Shown here: piece after piece, positions 25,759-35,072 of the stretch
How the letters are laid out: the number at the start of each line of letters is the position of its first letter
Position numbering within the stretch: position 1 is the stretch's first letter
Source: Candidatus Aminicenantes bacterium UBA647
GTDB taxonomy: Bacteria > Acidobacteriota > Aminicenantia > UBA2199
DNA: 54,194 bases
Direction of reading: 5' to 3'
NCBI GenBank assembly: GCA_002299555.1
Contig: DBOL01000036.1
Coordinates: forward strand, 1-54,194
Translations under genes and position numbers: made by a program
The notes under the pieces: model-generated
What the model was told of the DNA's origin: nothing
Databases searched by the model: none
Seen by the model: the letters and a program-made list of their open reading frames with translations, nothing else

Positions 25759-27423
25759 TTATGAAAGCCCGGTGATGTTGTGGCCGCTGTTGTCTATGTC
25801 TATCCCTTCTGCAGACGGAACTCTGGGCAATCCCGGCATGAGCATTACATCACCTGAAATAGGTATCAGATATCCTGCTCCGGTTGCAATATTTATCTCG
25901 TTAATATTAAGTCTCCATCCTGTCGGAACATTTAACTTTTTCTTGTTATCTGAAAATGAGAGTGGTGTTTTCGCAATACATACCGGATATTTTTCCAGAC
26001 CCAGTTTTTTTATCAATTTAAGCTTCCTTTTTGCATCCCAGGAAAATATTACTCCATCTGCGCCATAAACATCTCTGGCGATCTTCTCTATTTTTACTTC
26101 AGGGGGATCATCAAGTGCATATATCCTCTTAAAGTTTCCATCCGATTGATCTGCTATAGATGTCACTTTTTCTGCAAGGTTTACAGCACCCTTCCCCCCC
26201 TCCAGAAAAGCATCACTTCTATCAACTTCCGTTCCGGCTTCCTTTACATAATTCTCAATGACCAGAAGTTCCTCTTCCTCATCATCCGGGAAAACATTGA
26301 TGGCAACAATGGGAGAAAACCCCATCTTTTTTATATTCTCAATATGCTTACCAAGATTGGGCAATCCCTTTTTCAATGAGCTCATCCCATCTCCTCCGCC
26401 CTGATGCCTTAAAGCCCTTACCGTTGCAACCAGAACAACAGCATGGATCTTGTAATCTGCAAAATGGGAAACCATATCCACATATTTTTCAAAACCCAGA
26501 TCAGACCCGAATCCACACTCTGTTACAACATAATCACTCAGTTTCAGAGCAAGTTTTGTTGATAGGACACTATTTGTTCCAAAAGAGATATTTGCGAACG
26601 GGCCACTATGAACAAAAGCAGGCGTATTCTCAATCGTCTGGACAAGATTGGGTTTGATCGCTTCCCGTAAAACCGTTGCCATTGCACCGCAAACTTTAAA
26701 ATCTTTTGCATAGACCGGTTCATCATCCCTGGTGAATCCGACGAGAATATTTCCAAGTTTCTCTTTAAGATCGTCGATACTTGTGGCAAGAGTAAGAATT
26801 GCCATTATCTCACTTGCAGCTGAAATTATAAAACCATTCTCTCTGGGGTAACCCTGGCCTTTCCCACCAAGCCCGACAACTATGTTCCTCAAGCTTCGGT
26901 CATTCATATCCATCGCCCTCTGCCAGAGTATCTTTCTCGTATCTAACTTTTTGCTGTTCGAATAGTGAATATGATTGTCCAGGACTGCAGAAAGAAGATT
27001 GTGTGCTGTTGTGATCGCATGAATATCGCCCGTAAAGTGCAGGTTTATATCAACCATAGGGAGCACCTGCGAATATCCACCACCTGCGGCTCCTCCCTTA
27101 ACTCCGAACACCGGCCCCAGCGAAGGTTCGCGAAGAGTAACGATCGACCTCTTCCCTGTTTTATTTATCCCCATCGTCAATCCTATCGAAGTTGTGGTCT
27201 TACCTTCACCAAACTTTGTTGGAGTAATGGCTGTAACCACTATCAATTTACCGTCTTCTTCTTTATCAAGCCTTTTAATTGCCCTAAGGGACACTTTCCC
27301 CTTGAACCGCCCATACGGCCAGAACTCATTCTCCTCTATCTTTAATTTTCCTCTTATATCTTCAATGTTTTTTAGATCAGCACCCCTTGCAATTTCTATA
27401 TCACTTTTCAATTTCCCCTCCAT
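25759..27423 (-). CDS. fhs: Formate-tetrahydrofolate ligase
   Basis: The protein is 554 aa, the family length. It makes 10-formyl-THF from formate, THF and ATP. The P-loop is PTKFGEGKTTTSIG, followed by REPSLGPVFGVKGGAAGGGYSQV and NLHFTGDIHAI, all signatures of Fhs. In anaerobes it feeds one-carbon units to purines or runs in reverse to gain ATP from formyl-THF made during histidine or purine breakdown, which fits the hutU gene nearby. The ATG has no Shine-Dalgarno and lies 6 nt from a -10 box. Confidence 0.96.
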   Translation of the reverse strand: MEGKLKSDIEIARGADLKNIEDIRGKLKIEENEFWPYGRFKGKVSLRAIKRLDKEEDGKLIVVTAITPTKFGEGKTTTSIGLTMGINKTGKRSIVTLREPSLGPVFGVKGGAAGGGYSQVLPMVDINLHFTGDIHAITTAHNLLSAVLDNHIHYSNSKKLDTRKILWQRAMDMNDRSLRNIVVGLGGKGQGYPRENGFIISAASEIMAILTLATSIDDLKEKLGNILVGFTRDDEPVYAKDFKVCGAMATVLREAIKPNLVQTIENTPAFVHSGPFANISFGTNSVLSTKLALKLSDYVVTECGFGSDLGFEKYVDMVSHFADYKIHAVVLVATVRALRHQGGGDGMSSLKKGLPNLGKHIENIKKMGFSPIVAINVFPDDEEEELLVIENYVKEAGTEVDRSDAFLEGGKGAVNLAEKVTSIADQSDGNFKRIYALDDPPEVKIEKIARDVYGADGVIFSWDAKRKLKLIKKLGLEKYPVCIAKTPLSFSDNKKKLNVPTGWRLNINEINIATGAGYLIPISGDVMLMPGLPRVPSAEGIDIDNSGHNITGLS

Positions 27424-27429
27424 AAAAAA

Positions 27430-27458
27430 ATACTATCAAACATGGTTGAAATCGTCAA
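27430..27458 (-). promoter_or_regulatory. Promoter for fhs, leaderless spacing
   Basis: On the minus strand, TTGACG (27458-27453), 17 nt and TAGTAT (27435-27430) end 6 nt from the ATG at 27423. It is divergent from the NhaD promoter. Confidence 0.6.
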
Positions 27459-27486
27459 ATTTTCCGGATGAGAACGTTTATATCAC

Positions 27487-27515
27487 TTGACAAAACCCCT
27501 GAAATCTTATTAAAT
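27487..27515 (+). promoter_or_regulatory. Promoter for the NhaD gene
   Basis: TTGACA (27487-27492), 17 nt and TTAAAT (27510-27515) lie upstream of a leader of roughly 36 nt that carries aaggag. Confidence 0.5.
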
Positions 27516-27557
27516 ATACTTTCTTATCCTCATAAAATTTTTGCGAAGGAGAATGGT

Positions 27558-29042
27558 ATGTTGAGAAAAACAGCTATTTTATTTTTCATTCTGTTCATTG
27601 CCGGTGGTTTCTTTTTAATCCCCCAGGAACATCATCAAAATGAGACTGAAAACATAGAGCACCAAGCAGAAGGAGAACATTCTGCCCATGGTGACATTGG
27701 AAAAGAACTCCCTATCTGGTCTGCTATCCCTTTTGTCGGAATTCTCTTATCCATTGCATTGCTTCCCCTGATAGCGCCGAAGTTCTGGCATCACAATTTC
27801 GGTAAGATCTCTTTTTTCTGGGCAATAGCATTCTCACTTCCTTTCCTGATCTTCTATAAATCTGCGGCATTCTACGAAATAATGCACATCTACCTTATTG
27901 ACTATATACCATTCATAATACTCCTGTGGGCATTGTACACAGTCTCAGGAGGAATATTACTTAAAGGTTCAATTAAAGGTAAACCACTTGCAAACCTTAT
28001 AATGCTCCTGATAGGAACACTCCTGTCTTCATGGATAGGAACAACAGGATCTGCTATGTTATTGATCCGGCCCATAATAAGAGCAAATGCACACAGGAAG
28101 AACAAGGTTCACATTGTTATCTTTTTCATATTCCTTGTTGCCAACATCGGTGGATCTCTTACACCGCTCGGTGACCCCCCTCTCTTTCTGGGATTCCTTC
28201 ATGGCGTTAGCTTTTTCTGGACATTAAAACTGATACCCCATATGGCTTTTGTTTCAGTGATCCTTCTTGGAGTTTTCTTTATGCTGGATACTTTTTATTA
28301 TAAGAAAGAAGAAAATATTTCTGAATCTATAGTTGAAAAAGAAGAAAAGAGAGAGCCGATCAGGCTTATCGGGACCCACAATTTCATTTTCCTTTTCGGT
28401 ATCATCATCGGAGTTTTGTTCTCAGGTAGCGTAAAACTGGGAGAAACAACATTATTCGGAGTTCATGTTGCATATCAGAATCTGATGAGAGATGGTTTCC
28501 TTGTATTGATGGGAATTCTTTCACTCTGGTTCACAAAAAAATCTTTACGGGAAGAAAATAATTTTACATGGTTTCCAATACAGGAAGTTGCTATCCTGTT
28601 CGCGGGTATTTTTATGACAATAATTCCTGCCCTGGCAATGCTGAAATCAGGCTCTGCAGGACCGCTCGGATTCATTGTGAGTGCCGTTAAAGAACCATGG
28701 CAGTATTTCTGGGTTACAGGAGGACTTTCCAGTTTCCTTGATAACGCTCCTACATATCTGACATTCTTTAACACCGCCTTAGGACAATTCTTCCCGGGCC
28801 AACCTGAATCTATTGCTGTCGTGAAATTAATGGCACAAAAAACTATTTATCTCGAAGCGATCTCAGCCGGAGCTGTTTTCATGGGTGCAATGACTTATAT
28901 CGGTAATGCTCCGAATTTTATGGTTAAATCTATCGCTGAAGAGAATGATATTCAGATGCCGAGTTTCTTCGGATATATGATAAAGTATTCACTTATATTC
29001 CTCATCCCGGTATTTATTGTTGCAACATTGATATTTTTTTAA
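27558..29042 (+). CDS. nhaD: NhaD-type Na+/H+ antiporter with His-rich N-terminus
   Basis: The start at 27558 has aaggag 7 nt upstream; an in-frame ATG at 27468 lies before the promoter. The protein is 494 aa with about 12 membrane segments. NhaD signatures include TPLGDPPLFLGFLHG, the SSFLDNAPTYLTF motif and the C-terminal YIGNAPNFMVKSIAEE. It exchanges sodium (or lithium) for protons at the inner membrane. Residues 22-50, after the first hydrophobic segment, are rich in His and Glu (EHHQNETENIEHQ, then HSAHGD). Such a segment may bind metal or sense pH; that is inference. Confidence 0.9.
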   Translation: MLRKTAILFFILFIAGGFFLIPQEHHQNETENIEHQAEGEHSAHGDIGKELPIWSAIPFVGILLSIALLPLIAPKFWHHNFGKISFFWAIAFSLPFLIFYKSAAFYEIMHIYLIDYIPFIILLWALYTVSGGILLKGSIKGKPLANLIMLLIGTLLSSWIGTTGSAMLLIRPIIRANAHRKNKVHIVIFFIFLVANIGGSLTPLGDPPLFLGFLHGVSFFWTLKLIPHMAFVSVILLGVFFMLDTFYYKKEENISESIVEKEEKREPIRLIGTHNFIFLFGIIIGVLFSGSVKLGETTLFGVHVAYQNLMRDGFLVLMGILSLWFTKKSLREENNFTWFPIQEVAILFAGIFMTIIPALAMLKSGSAGPLGFIVSAVKEPWQYFWVTGGLSSFLDNAPTYLTFFNTALGQFFPGQPESIAVVKLMAQKTIYLEAISAGAVFMGAMTYIGNAPNFMVKSIAEENDIQMPSFFGYMIKYSLIFLIPVFIVATLIFF

Positions 29043-29158
29043 TAAATAGTTTCTAAATTCAACTACAACTTTTAGCCTCAAATCCTTGCAGTACCGTCCC
29101 AAATAATTATATACAAAAAAATTTATAACTTTTTAACGGGTTTAGAGGTAAAGGGATT

Positions 29159-29187
29159 TTGACTTTTTATTTTCCCAGTGCTATAAC
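29159..29187 (+). promoter_or_regulatory. Promoter for the Yip1-like gene
   Basis: TTGACT (29159-29164), 17 nt and TATAAC (29182-29187) are followed by a short leader with ggagg before the ATG at 29211. The rest of 29043-29158 shows nothing. Confidence 0.6.
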
Positions 29188-29210
29188 AAATACAAAAATG
29201 GAGGAAAATT

Positions 29211-29789
29211 ATGGACTTTAATTTTATTATTCAACGGGTGATCGGGATAATTACAAAACCTGTAGATGAGTGGAAAAAGATCAAGGGTGAACAATCTACT
29301 GTAGTGGGCCTCTTCATGAACTACGCAATCATCCTTGCTGCAATCCCTGCAATAGCTGGGTTTTTAGGACTTTTGATTGTTGGATTACCATTCAGGTACC
29401 CTTTTATGTATGGATTGTTTAACTATATTTTTTCTTTAATTGGAGTTTTCTTACTAGCTTTAATTATAGATAATCTGGGACCAACTTTTGGTACAAAAAA
29501 AGATATGATCGAATCAACAAAAATTGCAGTATATTCGTATACCCCCGCTTGGGTAGCAGGAATATTTTTTATTATACCTGCACTAAGTATGATTGCAATG
29601 ATCGCAGGATTTTATTCATTGTATCTTCTGTATATTGGGATCCGGGATCTAAAAGCTCCTGCAAAAGCTAAAGAAGCAGGATATTTCATTTCAGTGATTG
29701 TAGCTAACATAGCTATTAATGCCCTGATATACTTTATTGTCAGATCAATAACATTTCCAAGTTACTATAATTTGTTCCGTAATTTCTAG
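29211..29789 (+). CDS. Yip1-domain membrane protein
   Basis: This is a 192-aa integral membrane protein with about five hydrophobic segments. The N-terminal motif IIGIITKPVDEWKKIKGE-like (residues 12-30) is the bacterial Yip1 hallmark, as is the mid-chain GPTFGTKKDMIESTKIAVYS and the APAWV-like YTPAWVAGI. Bacterial Yip1 proteins have no settled function. A ggagg Shine-Dalgarno supports the start. A strong hairpin follows the gene. Confidence 0.8.
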   Translation: MDFNFIIQRVIGIITKPVDEWKKIKGEQSTVVGLFMNYAIILAAIPAIAGFLGLLIVGLPFRYPFMYGLFNYIFSLIGVFLLALIIDNLGPTFGTKKDMIESTKIAVYSYTPAWVAGIFFIIPALSMIAMIAGFYSLYLLYIGIRDLKAPAKAKEAGYFISVIVANIAINALIYFIVRSITFPSYYNLFRNF

Positions 29790-29815
29790 AAAACTATTTA
29801 ACCAAAAATTCAATA

Positions 29816-29848
29816 AAACTCTCCCCCTCTTAACCGGGGGGAGAGTTT
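29816..29848 (+). terminator. Strong hairpin, probable terminator
   Basis: A perfect 12-bp stem (29816-29827 with 29837-29848, containing five G:C pairs in a row) and a 9-nt loop stand 26 nt after the Yip1-like gene. The following T-run is short (ttt), so termination may be partial or bidirectional. Confidence 0.7.
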
Positions 29849-29881
29849 GGACTTCACAACTGATTTCCCGTTATGTTCAAT

Positions 29882-29910
29882 TTGAATCGTCCCTGAATAT
29901 TCTATATAAT
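29882..29910 (+). promoter_or_regulatory. Promoter for the DegP-like gene
   Basis: TTGAAT (29882-29887), 17 nt and TATAAT (29905-29910) form a near-consensus promoter. The predicted leader is about 60 nt and ends with aggaggag before the ATG at 29979. Confidence 0.65.
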
Positions 29911-29978
29911 TCACATATTATGAAACTAATAGAGAAACTTTAGCGTCATACTTTTAATAAGCCCTTAGGAGGAGTAAT

Positions 29979-31403
29979 ATGAAAAAGATCGGGTTAGTCG
30001 CTGGCGCCAGTTTCCTGGCAGGAGCAATATTCTTTGCATTAACATTCGGCTTTGTTCAGAAAGATTCAACTAAAGCCCCCACAATAAAACAGACAGAAGC
30101 ATATGCGGAGATCGGAAAAACAGGAGGACTTAACTTTGCTCCGCTTGTGAAGAAAGTTAAACCTACGGTTGTAAAAGTAACTTCAGAGGCGATAAGACAG
30201 AGAAGACGTTCTGCTTTCGGTGATGATTTCTTTGACAGATTTTTTAACTCTCCGAGAAGAAGTGAGAAAGTATCGGGTATAGGATCCGGATTCCTGATCT
30301 CTAATGATGGGTATATAGTAACCAACAACCATGTTGTTAAAGGTGCTATAAAAGTAACTATAACAACTGCTGATGAAAAAAAATATGTAGCAAAGATCAT
30401 TGGTACTGATCCAAAAACAGATCTTGCACTTTTAAAAATAAAGGGTAAAAATTTCCCATTTATAAATCTTGGTGATTCTGATGCTGTAGAAATAGGAGAA
30501 TGGGTACTCGCAATAGGCAACCCGTTCGGTCAGGACCTTACAGTAACAGCCGGTATAATATCTGCAAAGGACAGAAGGATCGGAGCCACCGATTATGAAG
30601 ACTATCTCCAGACCGATGCTGCAATAAACAGGGGGAATTCCGGCGGGCCTCTGATAAATATGGATGGAAAAGTCGTAGGTATAAATTCAGTGATCATCGC
30701 CCCTGCAGGCGGTAGTGTCGGTATCGGATTTGCCATATCATCAAATATGGCAAAAAAAGTAATAGGCGATATTAGAACAAAAGGGAGAGTTGTCAGAGGA
30801 TGGCTTGGTATAAGCATCCGTCAATTGGACAAAGACGAAGCCAAACAATTTGATTACCCTATGGCGGGGCTCCTTGTTCAGAATGTGGAGGATAACTCCC
30901 CTGCACAGAAAGCAGGATTAAAAAGGAACGATTTTATCATAAAACTTAATGGTGACAGGATCAAAAATGGTAGTGACCTTAGCCTGAAGATAGCAAACCT
31001 GAGTCCCGGAGATGTCGTAAAGCTTTCTCTCTACAGAGGTGAAAAACTTCTAAATGTAAGTGTAAAGATCGGTGAAGCCCCTGATACGATAAAATTCAGA
31101 TCATCCGGGGAAGATGGCAGAACCATTGATCTGGGAATGATACTTGTAGATAACAGCAGATCCCTCGCAAGAGAATTGGAACTAAGGACAACCAGAGGTG
31201 TCGTTGTACAAAAATCTTCAGGTATAGCCTCAAAGAATGGAATAAAGCCATTTGATGTGATCCTCGGTGTGAATAGAACTGAAATAGAATCAGTTGATCA
31301 GTTCCGGAAAATACTCTCAACGAAAAAGCCGGGATCATATGTGTTCCTGTATGTAAACAGATCCGGGCAGGAATCTTACATCAAGTTTGTACTTCCCGAA
31401 TGA
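29979..31403 (+). CDS. DegP/HtrA-type periplasmic serine protease
   Basis: The protein is 474 aa. An N-terminal hydrophobic anchor or signal (about 5-24) exports it. The trypsin-like domain has the triad in NNHVV, TDLALLKI and GNSGGPLIN. Two PDZ domains follow (about residues 275-365 and 380-470). It should degrade or chaperone misfolded envelope proteins. The promoter matches the housekeeping type, with no obvious sigma-E-like box. It overlaps the next gene by 4 bp. Confidence 0.93.
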   Translation: MKKIGLVAGASFLAGAIFFALTFGFVQKDSTKAPTIKQTEAYAEIGKTGGLNFAPLVKKVKPTVVKVTSEAIRQRRRSAFGDDFFDRFFNSPRRSEKVSGIGSGFLISNDGYIVTNNHVVKGAIKVTITTADEKKYVAKIIGTDPKTDLALLKIKGKNFPFINLGDSDAVEIGEWVLAIGNPFGQDLTVTAGIISAKDRRIGATDYEDYLQTDAAINRGNSGGPLINMDGKVVGINSVIIAPAGGSVGIGFAISSNMAKKVIGDIRTKGRVVRGWLGISIRQLDKDEAKQFDYPMAGLLVQNVEDNSPAQKAGLKRNDFIIKLNGDRIKNGSDLSLKIANLSPGDVVKLSLYRGEKLLNVSVKIGEAPDTIKFRSSGEDGRTIDLGMILVDNSRSLARELELRTTRGVVVQKSSGIASKNGIKPFDVILGVNRTEIESVDQFRKILSTKKPGSYVFLYVNRSGQESYIKFVLPE

Positions 31404-32254
31404 TATTTCATAAAACTTCCACCTCGGGGAATGATTTTATTATCGTTGATCGGGGTGAGTTTACTAAACTCGGCATGACTGAGGGGGATTTCTCTCAGGA
31501 AATATGTGACAAACTTAAAAACCCCGGTGCTGATGGTGTTATCTTCTTCTCACCTGAAGATGAGATATTTAATTTTTCTATCTTCAATAGTGACGGTAGC
31601 GAAGCTGAAATTTCCGGCAATGGTATGGCAGGTCTTTCCGCTACATTATTTTCGATGAGGAGAAGCAGAGACCCCATAACACTGCGAACCAGGGCAGGCT
31701 CAAGGATCATACGCCTCATCGACAAAGTGGAAAATCGCTTCAAAATGGAAGTAGATATGGGACTCCCCGAATTCAATAATAACAAATTCTTCCCGTTTTT
31801 GACCTCCGCCAGAAAAGAGTATGATTATAAAGGGATCAGTTTTTTCCCTGTTTCCACAGGAAATCCTCATGCTGTTGTAATCCTTAAGGATTATCCTGAT
31901 GATATAACAAAACTGGAAATGTCGGGCAAGTTACTTGAATCCGGAGACATCTTCCCTCACAGAACTAATGTTGAATTTGTTTTCCCCATAGAAAAAATAC
32001 GTGGGAAGGATATCCCTGAGATCGAAGCATTCTTTTACGAAAGGGGAGCAGGCATCACCCCATTTTCATCTACCGGAAGTACAGCTGTTTTTGCAGTTTT
32101 GCATAACCTCGGAATGGTGGGAGATTCAATAAAGATAAGGACTATTGAAAACCCGGTACTTATATCTTTAAATGAGAGGATATTCATTGAAAGTTACACG
32201 GAAATAGTTTATAAAGGGGAATACATTAAAGGAACAAAATGCAATGAGTTATAA
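31400..32254 (+). CDS. Diaminopimelate-epimerase-fold protein lacking catalytic cysteines
   Basis: The 284-aa chain follows DapF throughout: TSGNDFIIVD at the N-terminus, the first half-site GSEAEISGNG, STGNPHAVV, HRTNVEFV and the second half-site ERGAGITPFSSTGS. In canonical DapF the first site is CGNG and the second ACGTG, with the two Cys acting as base and acid. Both are serine here (residues 72 and 223, codons 31613-31615 and 32066-32068). It may act on another substrate, use a serine-based mechanism, or be inactive. It overlaps the protease gene by 4 bp. Confidence 0.82.
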   Translation: MIFHKTSTSGNDFIIVDRGEFTKLGMTEGDFSQEICDKLKNPGADGVIFFSPEDEIFNFSIFNSDGSEAEISGNGMAGLSATLFSMRRSRDPITLRTRAGSRIIRLIDKVENRFKMEVDMGLPEFNNNKFFPFLTSARKEYDYKGISFFPVSTGNPHAVVILKDYPDDITKLEMSGKLLESGDIFPHRTNVEFVFPIEKIRGKDIPEIEAFFYERGAGITPFSSTGSTAVFAVLHNLGMVGDSIKIRTIENPVLISLNERIFIESYTEIVYKGEYIKGTKCNEL

Positions 32255-32876
32255 ACTTTTCTTTCTATTATTATTACCTGCAATTTTTGTGAACACTTTA
32301 GCAGCCGACACCCTTTATACAATTGATAATCAGATCTATGAAGGTAAATTTGTTGCTTACAGATTTGAAACCATATACTTTAATGTTTATGAGTTCGGAA
32401 AAGTCTCAGACACAAAAAGATTCCCCATGTTCAAAATACATAAAATAATCTTTAATCCAAAGCAGGAAGGGGTAGGAAAATCTCATGAACTTGAGAAAAA
32501 ATACAGGAAACTGCGGAGAGGTAAAAGGGTTGTCCGAATCACGCTTCCTGCCGGAAAGAACTGGAAAGATACAGGAATTAATTTGAGTGAGAATCAGGAA
32601 GTCCTTTTCTCAATAACCGGATCGATATTTATCGAAAAAGATCTTAAAGTTCTCCACTACGGAGAACTGAATGTAAGATGGCACAGAAACAAACAATTGC
32701 CCACTCAACCAACCGGAGCTGTGATAGCAAAGATAGGAGAGAAGGGGAAACCGTTTTATGTAGGGGATAACAAAGCACCTTTCAAAAGCAAGAAAAAGGG
32801 CAAGCTATATATAGGGATAAACGATTATAAATTCAAGGATAACGAGAGCCAGTTTTCCGTTACTATTTATTATTAA
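32244..32876 (+). CDS. Secreted protein with PA-IL (LecA)-like C-terminal domain
   Basis: The protein is 210 aa with a signal peptide (about 1-20). Residues 22-75 are a small beta domain (DTLYTIDNQIYEGKFVAYRF). Residues about 98-210 resemble PA-IL/LecA-like galactose-binding folds: ITLPAGKNWKDTGINLSEN, then GAVIAKIGEKGKPFYVGD, and GKLYIGINDYKFKDNESQF. The Ca2+/sugar-type loop IND...DN is kept. A carbohydrate-binding role is possible but not shown. It overlaps dapF-like by 11 bp and the convergent truB by 14 bp. Confidence 0.68.
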   Translation: MSYKLFFLLLLPAIFVNTLAADTLYTIDNQIYEGKFVAYRFETIYFNVYEFGKVSDTKRFPMFKIHKIIFNPKQEGVGKSHELEKKYRKLRRGKRVVRITLPAGKNWKDTGINLSENQEVLFSITGSIFIEKDLKVLHYGELNVRWHRNKQLPTQPTGAVIAKIGEKGKPFYVGDNKAPFKSKKKGKLYIGINDYKFKDNESQFSVTIYY

Positions 32877-33771
32877 AAACTAAAAAAGGTTTGAATCTGT
32901 GAAGTACCGCATCTTTCTTGGCAAATGCCAGAAGATTTCCATCATAATCAAATATCCTGTAATTTTCGGAATCAGCTCCGGATGAAACTTCCATAATATC
33001 TTTGAGTGACAGCATAGCACCATTCTTAACCATCTCACTTCCATTCTGGGAAACAATTATTCTCGGAAATTCTTCAAGAAGCATCTCGATAGGGATCACC
33101 CCTTTCTGAATATCGCTCTCTCTGCCCGATTGGGATTCAAGCTCCTGAAGGGTTATTGCATCTTTGAGATCAAACTCCCCGACGGTCTCTCTCGTAAGCT
33201 CCTTCAGATAAGCACCTGTCCCGGCTAAAACACCAATATCGTGTGCCAGAGATCGAAGGTAGGTCCCTGAAGAAGTAACAGTACGGAAGCTAAGCGTATC
33301 ATTCGCAACTATTTCTGATTCAAGTGAAAAGATTTCTACTTCCACAGGTTCAATTTTTACCTCCAGATTTTTTCTTGCATATTTATAAAGAGGTACTCCT
33401 TTGTATTTTTTTGCTGAGTATATAGGTGGGTATTGGAGAAATCGCCCCCTGAATCCTGATAGAAGCTCTTCCATATCAATTTTGCTCAGATCTATATCTT
33501 TATTCTCTCCAACCTGCTCACCTTCATTGTCATAAGTTGTGGTCGCATAACCGAATTTGATCATTCCCGAATAGGTTTTGTTTCTTCCAACAAAAAAATC
33601 AAAGAATTTAGTAACGTTTCCCACTCCCACCAGGAGTAAGCCTTCCGCCAGCGGATCGAGAGTTCCGAAATGCCCGGCCTTTTTTACACCGAGAATTGAT
33701 TTCACCTTCTTTACAACATCATGAGAAGTAAAACCCTTCTCCTTTCTGATCAGTATAATTCCGTTTATCAT
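32863..33771 (-). CDS. truB: tRNA pseudouridine55 synthase
   Basis: The protein is 302 aa. The catalytic Asp lies in HFGTLDPLAEGLL near residue 40, and the N-terminal GIILIRKEKGFTSHDVV and the YSGMIKFGYATTTYDNEGE segments are typical. A C-terminal PUA-like extension is present. It makes pseudouridine 55 in the T-loop of tRNAs. It is the last gene of the translation operon, 18 bp after nrnA. Confidence 0.95.
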   Translation of the reverse strand: MINGIILIRKEKGFTSHDVVKKVKSILGVKKAGHFGTLDPLAEGLLLVGVGNVTKFFDFFVGRNKTYSGMIKFGYATTTYDNEGEQVGENKDIDLSKIDMEELLSGFRGRFLQYPPIYSAKKYKGVPLYKYARKNLEVKIEPVEVEIFSLESEIVANDTLSFRTVTSSGTYLRSLAHDIGVLAGTGAYLKELTRETVGEFDLKDAITLQELESQSGRESDIQKGVIPIEMLLEEFPRIIVSQNGSEMVKNGAMLSLKDIMEVSSGADSENYRIFDYDGNLLAFAKKDAVLHRFKPFLVFNNK

Positions 33772-33789
33772 TTCTTTCGTATAATTTTC

Positions 33790-34743
33790 TTATCCCTTCA
33801 ATTGATCGAGAATAATATTCGTGATCTCTTTTTTAGCTTCCGCAAATTTTCCGGTGAAAAAAAATCCGGCTGCATGGCCATGCCCCCCTCCATTGAAGTG
33901 AGCAGCTATTGCAGAAGCACTGAAATCACCTTTCGATCTTACAGATGCTCTAAACAGATCAGACCCGATCTCCTTGAGAAATAACACTACTTTAACTCCA
34001 ATGACCGATCTTACTATAGAAATAATATCTTCTGTTTCATAATCATCGATACTCCCGGAGTCAATGAAATCTGCACTGCAGAATATGAAGGCCATCTCTC
34101 CTTTATGATGAAATTCCAGTGTTGCAAGTATCTTCCTGATAAGTACAACCTTCTCAGCAGGATTTGAATTAAAGATAAGATCACTAACCAGGTGAGGTTC
34201 GATCCCCGATCTTTTAACTACTTCTGATGCAGTCTTCAACGCATGATAGGATGTGTTCGAATATTTAAAAGAGCCTGTATCTGAAGCAATAGCGGCATAT
34301 AGATTAAAACCGATCTCCTTGGTGAATTCAATTTTTAATTCCTTCCCGAGATCGAATATCAACTCTCCAACTGCGGATGCTTCAGGATCTATCCAGTTCA
34401 AATCTGAGATTGTCGAACTTGTAACATGATGATCAATGTTTATCGTAAAATACTCAGAAAGATTCTTTTGTTCATGCCGATCCTCACTTCCCCCTTCCAA
34501 TAGAATTACAAGATCAAAATTATCCGGATAGATCTGTTTATATTCAACCCTGTCAAACCCCGGGAATTCTGTGATCGGGAAAGATGCTCTATCACTATTT
34601 CTGAAACTGACATTCTTTCCAAGCTGCTCCAGCATCAGGCATAGGGCGATCCCGCTTCCGACACAATCTGCATCCGGGCGGATATGTGAACTTAAAGCAA
34701 TATTTTTTGCTTCAAAGATCTTCCGGGCTATTTCCTTTTTCAT
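33790..34743 (-). CDS. nrnA: DHH-family nanoRNase / PAP phosphatase NrnA
   Basis: The protein is 317 aa with DHH and DHHA1 domains. It removes the last nucleotides from very short RNAs and can hydrolyse pAp. Motif I is SHIRPDADCVGS, motif III IDHH, motif IV SDTGSF, and the DHHA1 box GGGHGHAAGF. At motif II, where most members have an Asp (VLD), the sequence is LLEGGSED, an Asp-to-Glu change. It overlaps rbfA by 4 bp. The nrnA-truB order next to rbfA is common. Confidence 0.92.
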   Translation of the reverse strand: MKKEIARKIFEAKNIALSSHIRPDADCVGSGIALCLMLEQLGKNVSFRNSDRASFPITEFPGFDRVEYKQIYPDNFDLVILLEGGSEDRHEQKNLSEYFTINIDHHVTSSTISDLNWIDPEASAVGELIFDLGKELKIEFTKEIGFNLYAAIASDTGSFKYSNTSYHALKTASEVVKRSGIEPHLVSDLIFNSNPAEKVVLIRKILATLEFHHKGEMAFIFCSADFIDSGSIDDYETEDIISIVRSVIGVKVVLFLKEIGSDLFRASVRSKGDFSASAIAAHFNGGGHGHAAGFFFTGKFAEAKKEITNIILDQLKG

Positions 34744-35072
34744 TGATCTCCTACTCCGTTTTCATCAACTACTTTCTGATCAAACTCAAAAGCGGTATCA
34801 TAAAAAAAATGAAGATCCGGTAAAAACTTGAGATATGTAGATCTCGACAACTCTTTTCTTATATATCCTCTGGCATTCTTCAGCTTCTTAATGATAGTTT
34901 CCGGATCAGATTCGAAAGAAGAAACAAAGATCTTTGCAATTTTAAAATCCCCGCTAAGGATAACATTTGATACAGATGTTGAGCGAAGGTCAGGGTCAGC
35001 CACCTTATTCAGTAGAATCTCCCCGATAGCATTCTTTAAAATACTTGAAATTTTCTCAACTCGAAATGACAT
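34740..35072 (-). CDS. rbfA: Ribosome-binding factor A
   Basis: The protein is 110 aa, the usual size. It has the KH-like fold with RVEKISSILKNAIGEIL at the N-terminus, a DPDLRSTSVSNVILS segment, and the C-terminal LPDLHFFYDTAFEF. It aids late 30S maturation by binding near the 16S 5' helix. It overlaps the DUF503 gene by 1 bp. Confidence 0.93.
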   Translation of the reverse strand: MSFRVEKISSILKNAIGEILLNKVADPDLRSTSVSNVILSGDFKIAKIFVSSFESDPETIIKKLKNARGYIRKELSRSTYLKFLPDLHFFYDTAFEFDQKVVDENGVGDQ

